Assembly (NCBI GenBank): GCA_047501485.1
Contig: JAZDRN010000001.1
Coordinates: 248,001 to 312,000, forward strand
Length of the DNA stretch: 64,000 bases
Source: Ancrocorticia sp047501485
Lineage (GTDB): Bacteria; Actinomycetota; Actinomycetes; Actinomycetales; Actinomycetaceae
Direction of reading: 5' to 3'
Both the position numbers and the translations under genes were made by a program. Shown here piece after piece: positions 7,855 through 16,113 of this stretch. The stretch's first letter is position 1; each line of letters opens with the position of its first letter. Under the pieces are notes generated by a model, which made no database searches, had not been told where the DNA came from, and saw nothing but the letters and a program-made list of their open reading frames with translations.

Positions 7855-8913
7855 CTAGAGAAGTTCTGCTGCCAACAGACTCAGTGTCTGTTCGCGGCGC
7901 TCCCCACGTTCGAGATCGTCGGCGGCGTACGCTCCGGCGATCGGACTGACCATCACCTCATCCGCATCAAGTCGCGAGGCGAGTTCCTTCACACCGGCCG
8001 CTACCCGATCCGGAGTTCCAACGAACAAGGAGTCCGGATTCGCGGCGGGCGCAGTCAGCTCCCGTGCCGACCACGAATAGTCTTCCATGTCGTCCACGGT
8101 TGGTTGTGGCTCAATCTTTCCGCCGGTGCGCAGGCGAGCTGTTGAGAGCTTTTGTGGAAGAGCCAGCTTGCGTGCTTCTTCCTCAGTTTCTGCGACGACG
8201 ACGTTGACCGGAACCAACGTCCTGGGTTCAGGGAACTGTGGTGAGGGCTGATAATTCTCGCGATAGATGCGCAGCGTTTTGTCGATACCCGGCATTCCGA
8301 AATGATTGGCGAAAACGTATGGAAGTCCAAGCATCCCGGCCGCTTCTGCGGAGTACGCGGAAGATCCGAGAAGCCAGATTTCTGGAACGGTGGACATCGC
8401 CGGAGTCGCCTGAAGCTGGAACGGGCGGCCTGCGATGTCAACATGGAGTTTCTCCCCCACAGGGGTCTTACCCGACCCCAGGAGTTCGCGCAGCAGCGTC
8501 ACATCCTGGATGTAGTTCTGGACTCCGTCGCCGGGGAGAGCTTGCCGCAGGACAGCTGCCGTCAACTGATCAGAGCCCGGAGCGCGTCCGAGTCCAAGAT
8601 CGATGCGTCCCGGTAGCATCTCCGAGAGCAAAGCGAACTGCTCGCCAACGGCGAAAGGGGCGTGGTTGGCGAGCATGACGCCGCCGGAACCAAAGCGGAT
8701 TTGCGATGTTCCCTGCGAGAGGAAGGGAATCAGAACAGCCGGAACAGTCGACACGATGGCATCCATGTTGTGATGTTCTGCCACCCAGTAACGCGTGTAC
8801 CCGAGGCGATCTGCTTCTTGAGCAAGAGCTTGGCTGGAGAGAAGCGCTTGGCGGCTGCTTTGGCCGCCTCGTAGGGGAATCAGGTCAAGAACACTCAGCT
8901 TCAGATCACTCAT
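7855..8913 (-). CDS. Luciferase-like (LLM class) flavin-dependent monooxygenase
   Basis: A 352-residue TIM-barrel enzyme of the bacterial luciferase superfamily, normally using FMNH2 supplied by a separate reductase. N-terminal LSVLDLIPLRGGQSSRQAL, then RYWVAEHHN (the conserved WVAEHH element), MLANHAPFAVGEQFALL and RIDLGLGRAPGSD are typical of the MsnO8-like/YhbW subgroup. Length is usual for the family. The substrate cannot be inferred. It stands alone between convergent DUF1801 and the divergent mug leader. Confidence 0.92.
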   Translation of the reverse strand: MSDLKLSVLDLIPLRGGQSSRQALLSSQALAQEADRLGYTRYWVAEHHNMDAIVSTVPAVLIPFLSQGTSQIRFGSGGVMLANHAPFAVGEQFALLSEMLPGRIDLGLGRAPGSDQLTAAVLRQALPGDGVQNYIQDVTLLRELLGSGKTPVGEKLHVDIAGRPFQLQATPAMSTVPEIWLLGSSAYSAEAAGMLGLPYVFANHFGMPGIDKTLRIYRENYQPSPQFPEPRTLVPVNVVVAETEEEARKLALPQKLSTARLRTGGKIEPQPTVDDMEDYSWSARELTAPAANPDSLFVGTPDRVAAGVKELASRLDADEVMVSPIAGAYAADDLERGERREQTLSLLAAELL

Positions 8914-9012
8914 GTGCTCACGCTATCGCTCTTGGGGTTGTGCGGCCAGGGCAGGGATACGACGAAGAGTGGGAGGGGAAGGTAGAAGAGTTCTGCCCGG
9001 AGTGACCGCGTG

Positions 9013-9091
9013 TACAGTGGTTGAACCGTACGAGGAGCAAATGGGTTGGTGTGCAAGCAGTGAAACAAACAGGCAGGTGTTCAGGCAGTGA
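9013..9091 (+). promoter_or_regulatory. Promoter and 16-codon leader ORF translationally coupled to mug
   Basis: A TACAGT box is at 9013-9018. Downstream, GAGGAG precedes ATG 9041, which opens a 16-codon frame (MGWCASSETNRQVFRQ) whose TGA (9089-9091) overlaps the GTG start (9088-9090) of the glycosylase gene. The arrangement suggests ribosomes on the short frame deliver translation to mug. Confidence 0.45.
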
Positions 9092-9813
9092 GTAGCCAGA
9101 AGGATGCCAAGCCGATCCCGCGGACTTTGCCTGGCCACGAGCGAGAAGCATCCATGGTTGATCCTCTCGCGGTCGTGGGAGTGCCGCGCAGGCCATCTCC
9201 GCTGGGAGGTCGAAGGCCCACCCGGGAAGATCTTCCACGTTTTGCCACCGATGACCCCGATGTGATCGATGATATTCTGCCTTCCGTGGATGGACCTTTG
9301 CGTCTGCTGATCGTGGGAGTGAATCCGGGACTCTGGACCGCCGCGGTCAACGCGCCCTTCGCGCGTCCTGGAAACAGGTTCTGGCCCTCCCTCTATCGTG
9401 CCGGTCTCACCGATTACCCGGTTGATGTCTCAGCGGGTCTTTCTTCCGTTGACGAGGCTCAGTTGCTCACACGCGGTATCGGATTGACGAATCTCGTCGG
9501 ACGTGCAACGGTGCGCGCGGATGAGCTGACACGTGAAGAGTTGCGTGCGGGTGGCACCCGCCTGATCAGACGATTGCCCAGCCTGCGACCCCGTGTTGTT
9601 GCCATTGCTGGAATCACCGCGTTCCGTACCGCATTTTCGCAGCCGAAAGCGCGACTTGGAGAACAGGACACCTCGATCCTTCCCGGGTGGCAGATGGGTG
9701 TGGGATTGTGGGTGGTGCCACAGCCCAGCGGTCTGAATGCTCACGAGAACATCGATTCGCTGGCCACGCGTTGGAGAGAGGTCTGGGGCGCCGTCGAAGA
9801 GGATGCGTCGTAA
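9088..9813 (+). CDS. mug: G/U mismatch-specific DNA glycosylase (MUG family)
   Basis: A 241-residue uracil-DNA-glycosylase superfamily member that would remove U or T from G mismatches. After about 70 poorly conserved residues, LLIVGVNPGLWTAAVNAPFA gives the motif A (G.NPG) and RPGNRFWPSLYRAGL follows as in MUG/TDG proteins; GIGLTNLVGRATVRADELT and the late VVPQPSGLNAH (motif B, usually NPSGL) complete it. The second-motif residue is Q-P-S-G rather than N-P-S-G. GTG 9088 overlaps the stop of a 16-codon leader frame; ATG 9154 is the alternative start. Confidence 0.88.
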   Translation: MSSQKDAKPIPRTLPGHEREASMVDPLAVVGVPRRPSPLGGRRPTREDLPRFATDDPDVIDDILPSVDGPLRLLIVGVNPGLWTAAVNAPFARPGNRFWPSLYRAGLTDYPVDVSAGLSSVDEAQLLTRGIGLTNLVGRATVRADELTREELRAGGTRLIRRLPSLRPRVVAIAGITAFRTAFSQPKARLGEQDTSILPGWQMGVGLWVVPQPSGLNAHENIDSLATRWREVWGAVEEDAS

Positions 9814-9871
9814 CAGCGCGGGTGCTTCTTCACCACCCTGACTTGCGGCGAAGTCCATGACGAAATGGCTG

Positions 9872-9901
9872 CTGGTCGTCAGGGAGGACCCGGACGACCA
9901 G
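9872..9901. terminator. Bidirectional hairpin between mug and VOC gene
   Basis: CTGGTCGTC (9872-9880) and GACGACCAG (9893-9901) form a 9-bp stem with a 12-nt loop between two convergent genes. No T tract follows on either strand. Confidence 0.5.
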
Positions 9902-9925
9902 GGCGGTGTGATTGTCCGATGGCGG

Positions 9926-10294
9926 TCATACCTTGTCGTGAACAGTCACTGCGTAGCCATCGGGGTCGGCGAACGTGAACGTCAGCCCGAATGGGCCGGG
10001 CTCAGGCGCCCGCAGAATTGGAGTGCCCATGGATGTGAGAGAGTCGTGGAGTTCCTGCACGGCGTCGCAGTGCAACCACAGCGCAATACCGAGACCAGGG
10101 CGCGGGGCTTGGTCCAGATCGATGCCGGGCAGGGGCTCCCGCACGGCGAATGGGATTGGCGTCGTCGTAAATACGACAGCACCGGGAGGCGCAACGGGTG
10201 CGCGGTGAAGCCCGAGTGCCGTCTCGTAGAACGATGCCGCACGTTCAAGATCACGCACCTGAAGCGCGATGAAGTCTGGGCCGGTGACGGTCAT
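9926..10294 (-). CDS. VOC-family protein divergent from a MarR regulator
   Basis: A 122-residue glyoxalase-fold protein: PDFIALQVRDLERAASFYETALGL opens the first module and GIALWLHCDAVQELHDSLTSMG the second, ending TFADPDGYAVTVHD. This is the pattern of small bleomycin-resistance/dioxygenase relatives. AGAGGA lies 8 nt before ATG 10294. It is transcribed away from the MarR gene at 10361 with a palindrome between them, so the MarR protein probably controls it. Confidence 0.88.
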   Translation of the reverse strand: MTVTGPDFIALQVRDLERAASFYETALGLHRAPVAPPGAVVFTTTPIPFAVREPLPGIDLDQAPRPGLGIALWLHCDAVQELHDSLTSMGTPILRAPEPGPFGLTFTFADPDGYAVTVHDKV

Positions 10295-10328
10295 GGGGAT
10301 TCCTCTCGATTCACTGAGTGTCAGGACA

Positions 10329-10351
10329 CTGACATTTGTACTCTATGTCAG
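10329..10351. promoter_or_regulatory. Palindromic MarR operator between divergent VOC and marR genes
   Basis: CTGACAT (10329-10335) and ATGTCAG (10345-10351) are a perfect 7-bp inverted repeat with a 9-nt spacer, in the 66-bp gap between divergent starts. The spacer holds TACTCT/AGAGTA, a -10-like box in both directions. Confidence 0.65.
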
Positions 10352-10360
10352 AATGCTTAC

Positions 10361-10798
10361 ATGGAGCAAGATGTAGTGGCCTTGGAAACGATGATCGGAT
10401 ACCGACTCAAGGAGGCTCAGGCGGTGCTGCGATCCCTCTTGGACCAAGCACTCCGCCCGCTCGGGCTCACCACTGCCCAGTACGCCTGCCTGGAGCTCCT
10501 GAGCCGGACACCAGGCGCGTCGAACTCGGAACTCGCGCGCGGCGCATTCGTCACCAGGCAGACGATGAACACCCTTCTGCGCAGCCTTCACGATCGAGGA
10601 CTTGTGGAGCGAGCAACCGAAGCCCCCACTGGGCGGGCTCTGCCCACGACACTGACCGCGGAGGGTAAACATCTCCTCGCGGAGGCTGCAAAGAACACCA
10701 AAATCATTGAGCGGCAAATGGTCAGCACCCTGAACTCCGGACAACGCAACGATCTCCATCATGCTCTGACTTCGTGCATTGAAGCGCTGCGCGGCTGA
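10361..10798 (+). CDS. MarR-family transcriptional regulator
   Basis: A 145-residue regulator. N-terminal dimerisation helix (ALETMIGYRLKEAQAVLRS), winged helix LTTAQYACLELLSRTPGASNSELARGAFVTRQTMNTLLRSLHDRGLVER and wing GRALPTTLTAEGK are clear. The recognition helix has TRQTMNTLL, like the redox- or phenolic-responsive MarR groups, but no sensing cysteine is visible there. ATG 10361 is chosen at the domain start; a longer open frame reaches back through the divergent VOC gene and is not coding. Its stop lies in a terminator hairpin. Likely represses the VOC gene and itself through the 10329-10351 palindrome. Confidence 0.9.
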   Translation: MEQDVVALETMIGYRLKEAQAVLRSLLDQALRPLGLTTAQYACLELLSRTPGASNSELARGAFVTRQTMNTLLRSLHDRGLVERATEAPTGRALPTTLTAEGKHLLAEAAKNTKIIERQMVSTLNSGQRNDLHHALTSCIEALRG

Positions 10799-10816
10799 CC
10801 CCGCCCCGCGCAGCGC
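10784..10816. terminator. Terminator hairpin overlapping the marR stop
   Basis: GCGCTGCGCGG (10784-10794) pairs perfectly with CCGCGCAGCGC (10806-10816) across 11 nt. The stem includes the last codons of marR. It serves the convergent membrane-protein gene as well; no T tract. Confidence 0.6.
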
Positions 10817-10846
10817 GCAGGAACTGCAGAAAAGAGTCGATCTGTA

Positions 10847-11404
10847 CTAGCTTTTCACCTGCGCAGAGTGCTCCATCGGAGTGTGGCCCGTCGTAGTGTC
10901 CTCTGCGATCTTTGTCCGCAACGCCTTGCGGACCTCGTGGACGGACATGCTCCAGTTGATGCCCAGAGCACGATTGCGTGCGAGTAGCTCGTGCAAGACC
11001 TTGCGCGCCGCCTGCGGATGTTTCCGAAGGTTTCTTCTCAACCTCGGGGCGTCCAGCCATTCCCAGAGAAATACCGGCACGATGAGCACAAGAAGGCATG
11101 TGGTGGGCAGGAGCGGTATCTGCCACATGTTGTAACCGTCGCGGACAAGCTCATCTCTGAAGGCCAGAACCATGACCGTGAGGATGAGAAATGGCAATCC
11201 AATACCGCAGAAGAAGTACGTGATCGCCCATATCGCGCGTCTCGTGGAGCTCGTGGGGTGCGGCCCCATCATCGGCCTCACAATGGAAGGGTCCTCGCGA
11301 GTACGCAGCATGATCTGCTGGACGACCTCGTCATCGCTTTCGGGAAGCACGATGGGCTTCGGCTCATTCTTTACTCCCGATGTTCTCCGCTTCCTCCAAA
11401 ACAT
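10847..11404 (-). CDS. Two-helix membrane protein of unknown function
   Basis: A 185-residue protein with a basic/acidic cytoplasmic N-terminus, two membrane helices (about residues 57-82 and 96-116) and a 70-residue charged C-terminus (LRRNLRKHPQAARKVLHELL) likely cytoplasmic. I do not recognise a family. ATG 11404 follows GTGGGGACGA; an upstream in-frame extension of 47 residues is rich in Arg/His and is not supported. TAGAAT lies about 30 nt upstream as a possible -10 box. Confidence 0.7.
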   Translation of the reverse strand: MFWRKRRTSGVKNEPKPIVLPESDDEVVQQIMLRTREDPSIVRPMMGPHPTSSTRRAIWAITYFFCGIGLPFLILTVMVLAFRDELVRDGYNMWQIPLLPTTCLLVLIVPVFLWEWLDAPRLRRNLRKHPQAARKVLHELLARNRALGINWSMSVHEVRKALRTKIAEDTTTGHTPMEHSAQVKS

Positions 11405-11527
11405 TCGTCCCCACTTTCCACCTCGCTCGATCAATTCTACGGTGGATGAGCATCTACGGTGGTGGGCAGGAGTCCGGGCCTTCCTTGCCCTGCCCGTCAT
11501 GCCAATCCCGAACAGACGCGCATGTGC

Positions 11528-11559
11528 CAACTGACTGCCACACACGTGGCAGTCAGTTG
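11528..11559. repeat. Perfect 14-bp inverted repeat with 4-nt loop
   Basis: CAACTGACTGCCAC (11528-11541) and GTGGCAGTCAGTTG (11546-11559) flank ACAC. It lies between the divergent membrane-protein gene and the Gfo/Idh gene, about 125 bases from the former's start. It could be an operator or an RNA hairpin; there is no T tract. Confidence 0.8.
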
Positions 11560-11796
11560 CGAGCAGGCGCCCGCGTCATGGTGTGAAAGACAATTGTCGT
11601 CATTTGGCGTAGGGATGCCTGTACATGCAGCACACCTCCGAAAACGAATCGCAATTCTGTCATCTTCATGCACCTTAAATCGAACCACCATGCCCGATAT
11701 ACTCGGCCCTATCTGTCGTAGTCAATGAGGAACCTGGCGGTATCCAAAACAGCAGGTCTTGACTACAACCGGCCAATTCAGATGATTGGGGAGAAC

Positions 11797-12759
11797 ATGG
11801 TTCGCATTGGCATCGTGGGAACGAACTACATCAGCGAATGGTTCATGGCTGGCGCTCGGCGTACGGCTGGTCGTATCGCGCCGGTGGCGGTCTACTCGCG
11901 CTCGGCCGAACGAGCGGAGGAATTCGCGAGACAAGAGAGAATTGCGCGCGGCTTTGACACCTACGAGCAGATGCTGGAGACCGTTGACGCAGTCTACATT
12001 GCCAGCCCGACCATTGTGCACTTCCCTCAGGCGATGGCCGCAATTGAAGCGGGCAAGCACGTACTCGTGGAGAAGACGATGACGGCTTCGCTCTCCGAGA
12101 CGGAGGAGATCTTCGCGGCTGCCGAAAAGCATGGCGTCATTGCCATGGAGGCGATGCGCCATCTGCACACTCCCGACTACGCCCTGATCCAAAACGCCAT
12201 CACGAAGATCGGCACGATTCGCTATGCCCATGTCGAGATGTTGCAATACTCCGGGCGTTATGACCGTTTCAGGGCGGGGGAGATCCTCAACGCCTTCAAC
12301 CCGGCGCTCGGGAATGCCGCCATTGTTGACATCGGCGTCTATTGCCTGGAGCCAACGATTGATCTGTTCGGGGCTCCGCTCTCGCACACCGGCCACAGCG
12401 TGTATCTGCACAACGGATTCGAGGGTGGCGGAAGCATCCAATTCGAGTACGACTCGATGATCGCGGACGTCACCTACTCGAAAATCGTCAAGGGAGTCAC
12501 GCCCAGCACCATTATCGGCGAGGATGGTGCGGTGACGATCAATCTGATGGGTGAACCCTCGCTGATCGAGCTGCACGGCAGAAAGACCAAAGAGACCTTA
12601 TTGGACATCCCCACGGTGCACCCCTCGGATGGGATGCACCACGAGTTGTTGGCGTTTGCCGATCAGATCGATGCTGGCGCCATCGATCCTCGCTGGAAAA
12701 CCGTCACGCTGACTGCTCGTGGAATCATGGACGAGCATCTGGCGCGAACCGCATTGTAG
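11797..12759 (+). CDS. Gfo/Idh/MocA-family NAD(P)-dependent oxidoreductase
   Basis: A 320-residue sugar or polyol dehydrogenase-type protein. The Rossmann start is VRIGIVGTNYISEWF (GxGxxx with N at the second half), followed by VYIASPTIVHFPQAMAAIEAGKHVLVEKTM, the family EKP-like motif reading EKT, so the catalytic Lys is present while Pro is replaced. The C-terminal half (MRHLHTPDYALIQ, NPALGNAAIVDIGVYCL) matches the substrate domain. GGGGAG sits 4 nt before ATG 11797. It converges on the dehydrogenase-GlpP-kinase operon, which suggests a linked carbohydrate pathway. Confidence 0.9.
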   Translation: MVRIGIVGTNYISEWFMAGARRTAGRIAPVAVYSRSAERAEEFARQERIARGFDTYEQMLETVDAVYIASPTIVHFPQAMAAIEAGKHVLVEKTMTASLSETEEIFAAAEKHGVIAMEAMRHLHTPDYALIQNAITKIGTIRYAHVEMLQYSGRYDRFRAGEILNAFNPALGNAAIVDIGVYCLEPTIDLFGAPLSHTGHSVYLHNGFEGGGSIQFEYDSMIADVTYSKIVKGVTPSTIIGEDGAVTINLMGEPSLIELHGRKTKETLLDIPTVHPSDGMHHELLAFADQIDAGAIDPRWKTVTLTARGIMDEHLARTAL

Positions 12760-12769
12760 GTTGGACACC

Positions 12770-12805
12770 GGGCGCGACTGGCACCCACAGGTGCAAGCCG
12801 CGCCC
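12770..12805. terminator. Two-part hairpin between convergent genes
   Basis: Outer stem GGGCGCG (12770-12776) with CGCGCCC (12799-12805) and inner stem GCACC with GGTGC around CACA. It fits a bidirectional terminator for the Gfo/Idh gene and the 2-hydroxyacid dehydrogenase gene. Confidence 0.6.
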
Positions 12806-12835
12806 ATGCACGGAAGAGTTCCCGCCCAGGTTTTC

Positions 12836-13876
12836 TCACTGGCGAACGCTTTGGAGAGGCTCACCGGTCAGGTAACGGGTGAGCTCTTCGACTCCGATTT
12901 CCACCGAGGTTTGCATGGTGTCCGCGGAGGTACCGGCAAGGTGGGAGACAAGGGTGATGTTGTCGAGTTTCAGATAAGGATGGTCCGATGCCAGCGGCTC
13001 GATCGCATATACGTCGATTGCGGCTCCACCGATCCTGCGTTCTTGTAGTGCGACGGCCAGTGCCTGTTCGTCCACCAGATCGGCCCGGGCCGTGTTGATG
13101 AGGTAGGCCGTGGGTTTCATGAGCGCCAGGGTGGTGGCATTGATCATGTGGTGGGTGTCCTCGCTGATGCGCATGTGCAGCGAGACGAAGTCCGCGCGTT
13201 GGAGAAGGACCTCCAGGGAATCAACCGCTTTGACGCCGGTCTCCTCTATCTGAGTGGCGTCAAGATATGGATCGAAGACAAGAACCTCGGACTCGAAACC
13301 CACCAGCCGCTTGGCCACGCGGGATCCAATGTGCCCGAATCCGACAAGCCCGACCGTGCATTTGCGCATGTCCCGGATGTAGCTCTGGTTGACATACTTC
13401 TTGCACCAGATTCCTTCCTTGAGCAAATGATGGGACCGCGCAATGTTCTTGTTCTCGGCGATCATCATGCCAACCGTGAAATCTGCGACTGCGTTTGCCG
13501 ATCGCCATGGTGCATTCACGAGTGGAATGCCGCGCTCGCGCAGTGCTTCGACATCAGCGTTTTCGATTCCTCCGCGCAGGACCACGGCAAGTTTCAGATT
13601 CTGCGCCGCGTCGATTACCTCGCGGTTGATCGAGGCGACGTGAACCACCACGATGTCAGCATCCTGACAATTTTCGACGAGCGCTTGGCATGAGGGCGCC
13701 GCGTCGATCCCGGACCTTTCGAGTAGCCCCATGCGATCAGTGATCTCGGCCATTGACGACATGTCGACGTCTTCGATGATGGTGACCTCGGCGCCGAGGT
13801 GTTCCAGCTCTTTCATGTCCTTCATCATGTCGATGGTGATGCCACCATCGGCAACGCAGAGAATCTTTGTTGTCAT
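12836..13876 (-). CDS. D-isomer-specific 2-hydroxyacid dehydrogenase
   Basis: A 346-residue NAD-dependent dehydrogenase of the SerA/formate-dehydrogenase-like superfamily. NAD motif VGLVGFGHIGSRVAKRL, catalytic Arg in INTARADLVDEQAL, Glu in the following VYAIEPL stretch and catalytic His in LVSHLAGTSADTM are all present, so it should be active. It lacks an ACT domain, so it is not a typical feedback-regulated SerA. GGAGGAAG precedes ATG 13876. It is the third gene of the kinase-antiterminator operon, 144 bases after the glpP-like gene, and probably oxidises or reduces a hydroxy-acid in the same pathway. Confidence 0.9.
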   Translation of the reverse strand: MTTKILCVADGGITIDMMKDMKELEHLGAEVTIIEDVDMSSMAEITDRMGLLERSGIDAAPSCQALVENCQDADIVVVHVASINREVIDAAQNLKLAVVLRGGIENADVEALRERGIPLVNAPWRSANAVADFTVGMMIAENKNIARSHHLLKEGIWCKKYVNQSYIRDMRKCTVGLVGFGHIGSRVAKRLVGFESEVLVFDPYLDATQIEETGVKAVDSLEVLLQRADFVSLHMRISEDTHHMINATTLALMKPTAYLINTARADLVDEQALAVALQERRIGGAAIDVYAIEPLASDHPYLKLDNITLVSHLAGTSADTMQTSVEIGVEELTRYLTGEPLQSVRQ

Positions 13877-14020
13877 TTGCTTCCTCCGGTGAGAGTGATT
13901 GATGTGTCTTGAGTAGTGTCGAACCGTGGCTGGACCACTGGATCCACCGATGAACCCGCTCGAGGATCGGAGACAGCCATGGCTCAGATCCCAACCAGGA
14001 TCAAGATCCTGAACCCCGGG

Positions 14021-14599
14021 TCAGGACCAGTTCTGATCGAGTTTCCACAATGAGCTGTCGCTCGTGTTGATTGCGGAGAACCCGGCTTTGAATAGTGCTC
14101 CAGCCATCTCGGGCGTGGAAACAAAGCCTCCCGCGATGAGTGGCTTGTGACCGGCTGACGCCATGAGGGTGTCAGCACACATGAGGGCCATGGGCCCGGG
14201 CGCCAGTTCGTATCCATCCCACGGCAGCGTGCCCATCTGATTGGCCGCCGACTGCAGCGCTTTTCGATCCAGAAGGAAGAAGCGCCAGTAGACGTCAAGT
14301 CCAACTTGTCTTGCCTGCCGCGCGGTGGCGGCCGAGCCCGTGAAAACTCCGTCAACGTTGAATTCTTGCTTCAGCAGGGTGATTCCGCGCCGATCGGACT
14401 TGAGGCCTTCTATGAGATCCGGGCGTACCAGGACCTTGTGGCCAGCTTTCTGGCAGCGCTGCGAGAGGGGACCGACGTTGCCGATGTGAATGTCGGTCAG
14501 CAAGATCGCTGGCCCTGGTGACTCAAGTGCGGCATCGAGATTCGCGAGGCTTTGAACAGAGGGGATGATCGCTCGATCCCCTCGATGAATGATCGGCAT
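14021..14599 (-). CDS. GlpP-type RNA-binding transcription antiterminator
   Basis: A 192-residue TIM-barrel-like protein matching the glycerol-3-phosphate-responsive antiterminator family. Diagnostic blocks are ILLTDIHIGNVGPLSQRCQK, VLVRPDLIEGLKSDRRGITLL (H.DL..GLS.D..GI), VYWRFFLLDRKAL (QR.FLLDS.A), ELAPGPMAL, PLIAGGFVSTPE and SAINTSDSSLW. In Bacillus GlpP binds glp leader mRNA and lets transcription pass a terminator. ATG 14599 shares its A with the TGA of the kinase gene (TGATG), so the two are translationally coupled. The kinase leader contains a complete intrinsic terminator at 16133-16165, the obvious target. The bound ligand may differ from glycerol-3-phosphate because no glpF or glpK-proper is adjacent. 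Confidence 0.85.
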   Translation of the reverse strand: MPIIHRGDRAIIPSVQSLANLDAALESPGPAILLTDIHIGNVGPLSQRCQKAGHKVLVRPDLIEGLKSDRRGITLLKQEFNVDGVFTGSAATARQARQVGLDVYWRFFLLDRKALQSAANQMGTLPWDGYELAPGPMALMCADTLMASAGHKPLIAGGFVSTPEMAGALFKAGFSAINTSDSSLWKLDQNWS

Positions 14600-16113
14600 C
14601 AGGAGTTCCCGCCGGTGGTGACACGCTCGGCGTTGCTGACCACGGACTTCCATCGTTCGTAGGCATCCTCGAAATCCGCATCTGGTGCCGCCTGAACGGT
14701 TGATGCAGCGGGAACCATCGCCGCGGCTGCCTCTTTCATGGACGGATGAATACCCAATGCAGTTGCGGCAACGATGACGGCTCCCAGAATGCCGGACTCG
14801 GCGACGTCAACCTTCTCCAGATCCATTCGCAGGACATCGGCAAACATCTGCGACCAGCGCGGTGATTTGGTGACGCCGCCGGTGATTCGTCCGTTGGGTT
14901 TGAGCGTTGTGTAGGTGCGCAGGCGTTCGATGTGCTCCCGGTGAGAGTATGCGACGCCCTCGTAGATTGAATGGAGAAGCTGGGGGAGTCCGTCGGCATT
15001 CGTCAACCCGGCGAAGCCCCCATTGACATGCGGATGGAGGTTGGAGCCAAAGATGAAGGGCGTGAATGTCACATTGCTGTCTCCCTCTTTCACCGAGAAG
15101 GCCAGTGAATTGCACAATTCATAGAGTTCTGCGCTGCTGGCGTCCGCGAGCGCCGGTATCTGGCGCAGAACGTTGTGAATGAACCACTCCAGGTTTGCAG
15201 CTGATGTGGGGGAGGCCTCGGTGATGAGGTAACGATCGGGCAGCGGCGCGATCGACGTCATGAAAAGCTGCTCGTCGAGAATAGGAGAAGTTGAGAAATA
15301 GCTGTTGATGGACCATGTGCCGGTGACGACGGAGAGTTCTTCATCGCCAACAACCCCGGAACCAATCGGGGACGCTGAAATGTCCGAACACCCTGCTATG
15401 ACGGGAGTGCCGGCCACCAGCCCGGTCGCCGCGGCCACGGCCGGAAGCAGTCGGCCGCCGATGTCCATGGAGTTGATGAGGGGAGGAAGCTTGCCTTCCC
15501 AGGCTCCGGCGCCCATCTTGGCGAAGACGGAATCGTGCAACTCGTGATTCTGCATGTCGTACAGATCGGTACAGGAGGCATCGGTCACCTCGAAGTTGGC
15601 GTTGCCCGTCATCATGTACCGGATGTAGTCCTTGACCATGAAGATGTGATGGGTCTGTTCCATGACGCCAGGCTCATTCTCCGCCAGCCACGCCAGGATC
15701 GGCAGCGGACCGCCCGCGAAGAGTGACTGCATCGTCACCGGCTGGCATCTCTCCTTGAAACTTCCGTCGGCGTTCCACCGATCAACGATGTACTGGGCGC
15801 GCGAATCGTTGGAGACTATGCCGTTGCGCACCGGCCGCCCGAACTCGTCGACCAAGTAGAGGCCGTTGCCGTGACCGGTCAGGACGATTCCGACGATATC
15901 GGCTGGATCCACTCCGGACTTCTCCACTGCTTCTCTGACGACGGCGACATTGGCGTTCCACAGGTCCTGCATGTTCCGTTCACTCCATCCGGGAGCCGGA
16001 ACGATCGTTGAGATTGATTTGGATGCGGTGACGATGGCGGGACCTTCCGGTGCGTGAATCGCCGCCTTGGACACCGTCCCTCCGTTGTCTATACCGAGTA
16101 TGTACTGCGTCAT
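14599..16113 (-). CDS. FGGY-family carbohydrate kinase, L-xylulokinase-like
   Basis: A 504-residue two-domain ASKHA kinase that phosphorylates a sugar or polyol with ATP. N-terminal YILGIDNGGTVSKAA is the phosphate-1 loop, GIVLTGHGNGLYLVD the substrate region, and SVVTGTWSINSYF plus the GGVTKSPRWSQMFAD stretch the C-terminal FGGY signatures. Resemblance to E. coli LyxK (L-xylulose/3-keto-L-gulonate kinase type) is strong in TEASPTSAANLEWF. Substrate remains a guess among pentuloses and tetritols. ATG 16113 follows GAGGAG by 8 nt. First gene of an operon with the GlpP-like regulator and a 2-hydroxyacid dehydrogenase, under a TTGACA promoter and leader terminator. Confidence 0.9.
   Translation of the reverse strand: MTQYILGIDNGGTVSKAAIHAPEGPAIVTASKSISTIVPAPGWSERNMQDLWNANVAVVREAVEKSGVDPADIVGIVLTGHGNGLYLVDEFGRPVRNGIVSNDSRAQYIVDRWNADGSFKERCQPVTMQSLFAGGPLPILAWLAENEPGVMEQTHHIFMVKDYIRYMMTGNANFEVTDASCTDLYDMQNHELHDSVFAKMGAGAWEGKLPPLINSMDIGGRLLPAVAAATGLVAGTPVIAGCSDISASPIGSGVVGDEELSVVTGTWSINSYFSTSPILDEQLFMTSIAPLPDRYLITEASPTSAANLEWFIHNVLRQIPALADASSAELYELCNSLAFSVKEGDSNVTFTPFIFGSNLHPHVNGGFAGLTNADGLPQLLHSIYEGVAYSHREHIERLRTYTTLKPNGRITGGVTKSPRWSQMFADVLRMDLEKVDVAESGILGAVIVAATALGIHPSMKEAAAAMVPAASTVQAAPDADFEDAYERWKSVVSNAERVTTGGNS

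Noticed and set aside
9857..10360. N-terminal extension of the MarR frame at 10361
   Set aside because: The extension runs antisense through the VOC gene; the winged-helix protein is complete from ATG 10361.
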